DNA of 6,983 nt from positions 1-6,983 of the forward strand of contig CAKUSI010000189.1 in NCBI GenBank assembly GCA_934678955.1, written 5' to 3'. The position numbers and the translations under genes are program-made. Within the stretch, counting starts at the first letter, position 1. Each line of letters starts with the position of its first letter. This stretch comes from an uncultured Austwickia sp. (GTDB taxonomy: Bacteria > Actinomycetota > Actinomycetes > Actinomycetales > Dermatophilaceae). Below the pieces are notes generated by a model. That model did not search any database and had not been told where the DNA came from. It worked only from the letters and a program-made list of their open reading frames with translations. This document shows positions 5,146 through 6,983 of this stretch, piece by piece.

Positions 5146-6248
5146 AGGCTGCTTTCGGACGAGTTGGTTGGGTTGATCGATGTGCCGCTGTCGACTCCGG
5201 TCCAGTCGACACGTCGCTTCAGCGCGTGCCCCCAGGCGAAGTCACCGGTCTGACGTTGTGCCCGGCCCAGAACGATGCTGGGCGCAACGCCGAGTTCCGA
5301 GGCGAGCCGCGAGATGGCCACGGTGTCGCGTCGCCGGGGCAGACGAGAGACGTGGCCGGGGGGCACCAACACATCAGCGGCGAAGGCGTTCGCCTCGTCT
5401 TCTTCGGCGCCCTGATCGCCGGATACGTACAGTTCCTTCTCCCCGTGCAGAAGAACGTGGCCCAGCTCATGGAAGAGGGTGAACCAGATTTGATCGTCCG
5501 TCTTCATAAGGCACGAGAGCTGGATGAGCGGCCTCTTGTTCAGCCACCGTGTCACGCCATGAATTCCCAGCCCAGGGATTGCGGGATGGATGCTGACGAC
5601 GACGCCCACGCGGTGGAGCGCAGCGATAGCCTGTGCGATTCCGGCGTCGGGGGCTAGCAACGTGAGGGTGCGCAGTTCCGGAACGAGGCGTTCGAGCCCT
5701 TGACGATCGAAGGCGGGGAACTCGCGGAAAGACTCCTGCGACCGCTCCGCCAAGCGAAGCCAGACAGCGAGAGCCGCCGCATGATCTCGCTTCACGGCGC
5801 GACGGCGGTAGGCGACGCTGCCGCTCCGCCACGTGTCGTCAAAGGCTTGCAGACTCGCGACGCCGAGGAAAGTGAGTAGCTCTTGCACAGTTCGCGCGCG
5901 GTCGCGAGCAGGCGCGGAAATGAGCCCCTGTCGCCGCAGGTACGCCAAGGGGAAGTCCTTGGCCCGCGCGTACTGAACTTCCAGGTCATGGGCCCCGCGA
6001 GCTCGAGCGAGGTCGTTACGGTACCCCACCTCGTGGAGGTTCCAGATGCGCGCGGGCACGCCCGTCACGCGTTCCAGAGCGAGGGCCAGCTCTTGAGAGA
6101 GCGTGGCCTCTCCGCCGAGCAACTCGCTGACGTGCTTGCGACTGACACCGAGACGACGCGACATCTCGGCCGCGTTGATGCCCTCGTCATGCATCCACTC
6201 AGTGATGTACTCCCCGGTGGGGACGATGTAGTCCGGTGCAGCGGTCAT
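5133..6248 (-). CDS. higA: HigA-like antitoxin: XRE-type HTH fused to ImmA/IrrE (DUF955) zinc peptidase
   Basis: This is a 371-residue two-domain protein. The N-terminus has a lambda-repressor-like helix-turn-helix, 'NAAEMSRRLGVSRKHVSELL' (25-44), then 'LSQELALALERVTGVPARIW' (50-69), the layout of HigA-type antitoxins. The C-terminal half holds the zinc-protease signature HELGH (260-264), with a likely third ligand in 'EEDEANAFAADVLVP' (282-296). This is the fingerprint of the ImmA/IrrE family, whose members cleave repressors or antitoxins. It starts at ATG 6248-6246, overlapping the toxin stop as ATGA. A strong AGGAGG lies 11 nt upstream, so the antitoxin should be translated efficiently, even independently of the toxin. 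It probably neutralises HigB and represses the operon through the 6582-6600 palindrome. Whether the peptidase acts on itself, the toxin or another protein is unknown. Confidence 0.88.
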   Translation of the reverse strand: MTAAPDYIVPTGEYITEWMHDEGINAAEMSRRLGVSRKHVSELLGGEATLSQELALALERVTGVPARIWNLHEVGYRNDLARARGAHDLEVQYARAKDFPLAYLRRQGLISAPARDRARTVQELLTFLGVASLQAFDDTWRSGSVAYRRRAVKRDHAAALAVWLRLAERSQESFREFPAFDRQGLERLVPELRTLTLLAPDAGIAQAIAALHRVGVVVSIHPAIPGLGIHGVTRWLNKRPLIQLSCLMKTDDQIWFTLFHELGHVLLHGEKELYVSGDQGAEEDEANAFAADVLVPPGHVSRLPRRRDTVAISRLASELGVAPSIVLGRAQRQTGDFAWGHALKRRVDWTGVDSGTSINPTNSSESSLCPR

Positions 6249-6574
6249 GTCGCCTTCTCCCTCCTGGGGGCGTTGCGGCGGTTAGTGATATCGACGATCT
6301 CGACGACGAGAACGGTGACGCTCTCGATGCCGTCGGGTTGGACGATGAGGCGCCAGTTGGCCGAGAGGCGGGCCGACCACTGCCCGGCCCGGTCTGCCGC
6401 CAGTTCCTCCCAGCGACCGGTGACGTGGTAGAGGTCCGTGATCCGCTCGACGCGGATGAGTTCGGTGATGCGGAGCTTGAGGGCCTTAGCGACCTGTGCC
6501 CCGAGCTCGCGCTGCATCCGTCGCGAGTCGGTGCAGACTCTCTCCAGTGCACGACTAGAGTACCTCAGTTCCAC
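6245..6574 (-). CDS. higB: HigB-family toxin (RelE superfamily, 'plasmid maintenance system killer')
   Basis: This 109-residue basic protein matches the HigB family. 'YSSRALERVCTDSRRMQREL' (5-24) fits its first helix, and 'ELAADRAGQWSARLSANWRLI' (57-77) contains the hallmark 'L.gdRaGqwsirlsgnwRl.F' core. The closing strand 'VTVLVVEIVDI' (86-96) completes the RelE fold. HigB proteins are ribosome-dependent mRNA interferases. The toxin gene precedes its antitoxin, the usual order for higBA. I chose GTG 6574-6572 because the family begins right at this strand. There is no Shine-Dalgarno sequence, and a TAACAT -10-like hexamer ends 6 nt upstream, suggesting leaderless translation. It overlaps the antitoxin gene by 4 bp. 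Confidence 0.87.
   Translation of the reverse strand: MELRYSSRALERVCTDSRRMQRELGAQVAKALKLRITELIRVERITDLYHVTGRWEELAADRAGQWSARLSANWRLIVQPDGIESVTVLVVEIVDITNRRNAPRREKAT
6260..6265 (-). promoter_or_regulatory. Strong ribosome-binding site for the XRE-ImmA antitoxin gene
   Basis: The minus strand reads AGGAGG here, followed by a purine-rich stretch, 11 nt before the ATG at 6248. It lies inside the last codons of the toxin gene. It contrasts with the apparently leaderless, Shine-Dalgarno-free toxin start and would keep the antitoxin in excess over the toxin. Confidence 0.6.
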
Positions 6575-6580
6575 GATCAG

Positions 6581-6600
6581 ATGTTACCTGACAGGTAACA
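6581..6600 (-). promoter_or_regulatory. Promoter -10 and 19-bp perfect palindromic operator of the higBA-helicase operon
   Basis: Bases 6582-6600 read TGTTACCTGACAGGTAACA, a perfect palindrome with 9-bp arms and one central base. On the minus strand, TAACAT (6586-6581) fits the TANNNT -10 consensus and ends exactly 6 nt before the GTG start of the toxin. It lies within the downstream arm of the palindrome. I see no good -35. The site is placed so that a dimeric HTH protein, most simply the XRE-ImmA antitoxin two frames downstream, would block RNA polymerase. Confidence 0.75.
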
Positions 6601-6646
6601 CAGGAGGCTCGTGCGTCGTCGTGGCGTGATCGGGCGACGCGCCAAC

Positions 6647-6983
6647 TCATGGGTAATCCCCCTGAGCGTTCAAGGCCTCGATGACCGTCTGGACCAGATC
6701 TGAGGCTGCGCCGATCACCGGGCGCACCACCCATCCGGCAGCACGCAGCTCGTCGACCTCCTCCGCCGGCATCTCGGCGTACACGACGGCGACCTTGCGG
6801 TTGGTCCAGGCGAGTTCGGCGGTCGAGCCCGTCTCGAGTTCCGCCCCGCCCTCGGCGGGCGGCACTCCCGACTCGGCGAGAAGCCGGGCGACCTCGACCA
6901 CGAGCGGGTCGGCGTAGGCAAGGTCCACGCCCGCCCATCCGCCAGGCAGCTCCGGCGGGGTACCCCTCGCGACCGTGGAGGGC
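6647..6983 (-). CDS. C-terminal end of an unidentified protein (gene enters from the right edge)
   Basis: The frame is open from the right edge to TGA at 6649-6647, giving 111 residues. A GTG at 6928 lies in frame, but the frame continues unbroken beyond it, so I treat this as the tail of a longer protein. The segment 'AELAWTNRKVAVVYAE' followed by 'LRAAGWVVRP' (minus-strand reading, about 6815-6720) has the strand-then-'aaGW.v' rhythm seen at the ends of Vsr/DUF559-like endonuclease folds and in the C-termini of some large actinobacterial DEAD/DEAH helicases. The catalytic residues of those nucleases are not clearly present. I recognise no family firmly. It ends 72 bp before the toxin gene, which has its own promoter, so co-transcription is not required. 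Confidence 0.5.
   Translation of the reverse strand, partial: PSTVARGTPPELPGGWAGVDLAYADPLVVEVARLLAESGVPPAEGGAELETGSTAELAWTNRKVAVVYAEMPAEEVDELRAAGWVVRPVIGAASDLVQTVIEALNAQGDYP

Overview
The window is GC-rich DNA with strongly G/C-biased third codon positions and frequent GTG starts, typical of a high-GC actinomycete. The N-terminus of a soluble bacterial class cytochrome P450 at the left edge fits that. Genus cannot be told from the sequence. Every supportable gene lies on the minus strand, so transcription runs from the right edge to the left. I see no tRNA, rRNA, CRISPR array, transposase or insertion-sequence ends.

Reading in the direction of transcription: (1) 6983-6647 is the C-terminal end of a protein entering from the right. 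It resembles the tail of large helicase/nuclease-type proteins, but this is a weak call. (2) 6600-2678 is a tightly packed operon. It holds a HigB-family (RelE-superfamily) toxin, a HigA-like XRE regulator fused to an ImmA/IrrE (DUF955) zinc-peptidase domain, a 786-residue UvrD/Rep-type SF1 helicase whose first ~105 residues look like a RelE/ParE-type fold, and a 36-codon remnant that looks like the N-terminus of an Mrr-type restriction endonuclease. The four frames are joined by overlaps of 4, 13 and 4 bp. A perfect 19-bp palindrome lies over the likely promoter. (3) 2673-1992 is a complete vapBC-type toxin-antitoxin pair with its own promoter and a 23-bp perfect palindrome. (4) 1991-1284 is a Fic (AMPylase-type) protein lacking its N-terminal part. 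It begins immediately after, and in the same frame as, the stop codon of the upstream vapC. (5) 1246-571 is a second, unrelated vapBC pair with a 40-bp interrupted palindrome upstream. (6) 570-384 is intergenic and carries a good sigma70-like promoter with an inverted-repeat operator. (7) 383-1 is the start of the P450 gene.

The region looks like an accessory, probably defence-related, island assembled in pieces. A self-contained vapBC cassette sits between two broken genes: an Mrr-like N-terminus on its upstream side and a Fic C-terminus on its downstream side. The most interesting candidate system is the operon HigB / XRE-ImmA / RelE-like-UvrD helicase / (Mrr remnant). A second pattern is that all three toxin-antitoxin units show a -10-like hexamer ending exactly 6 nt before the first start codon, overlapping or abutting a palindrome. 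This predicts leaderless mRNAs repressed by antitoxin binding across the promoter. All functional statements rest on motif recognition by eye; no database search was run.
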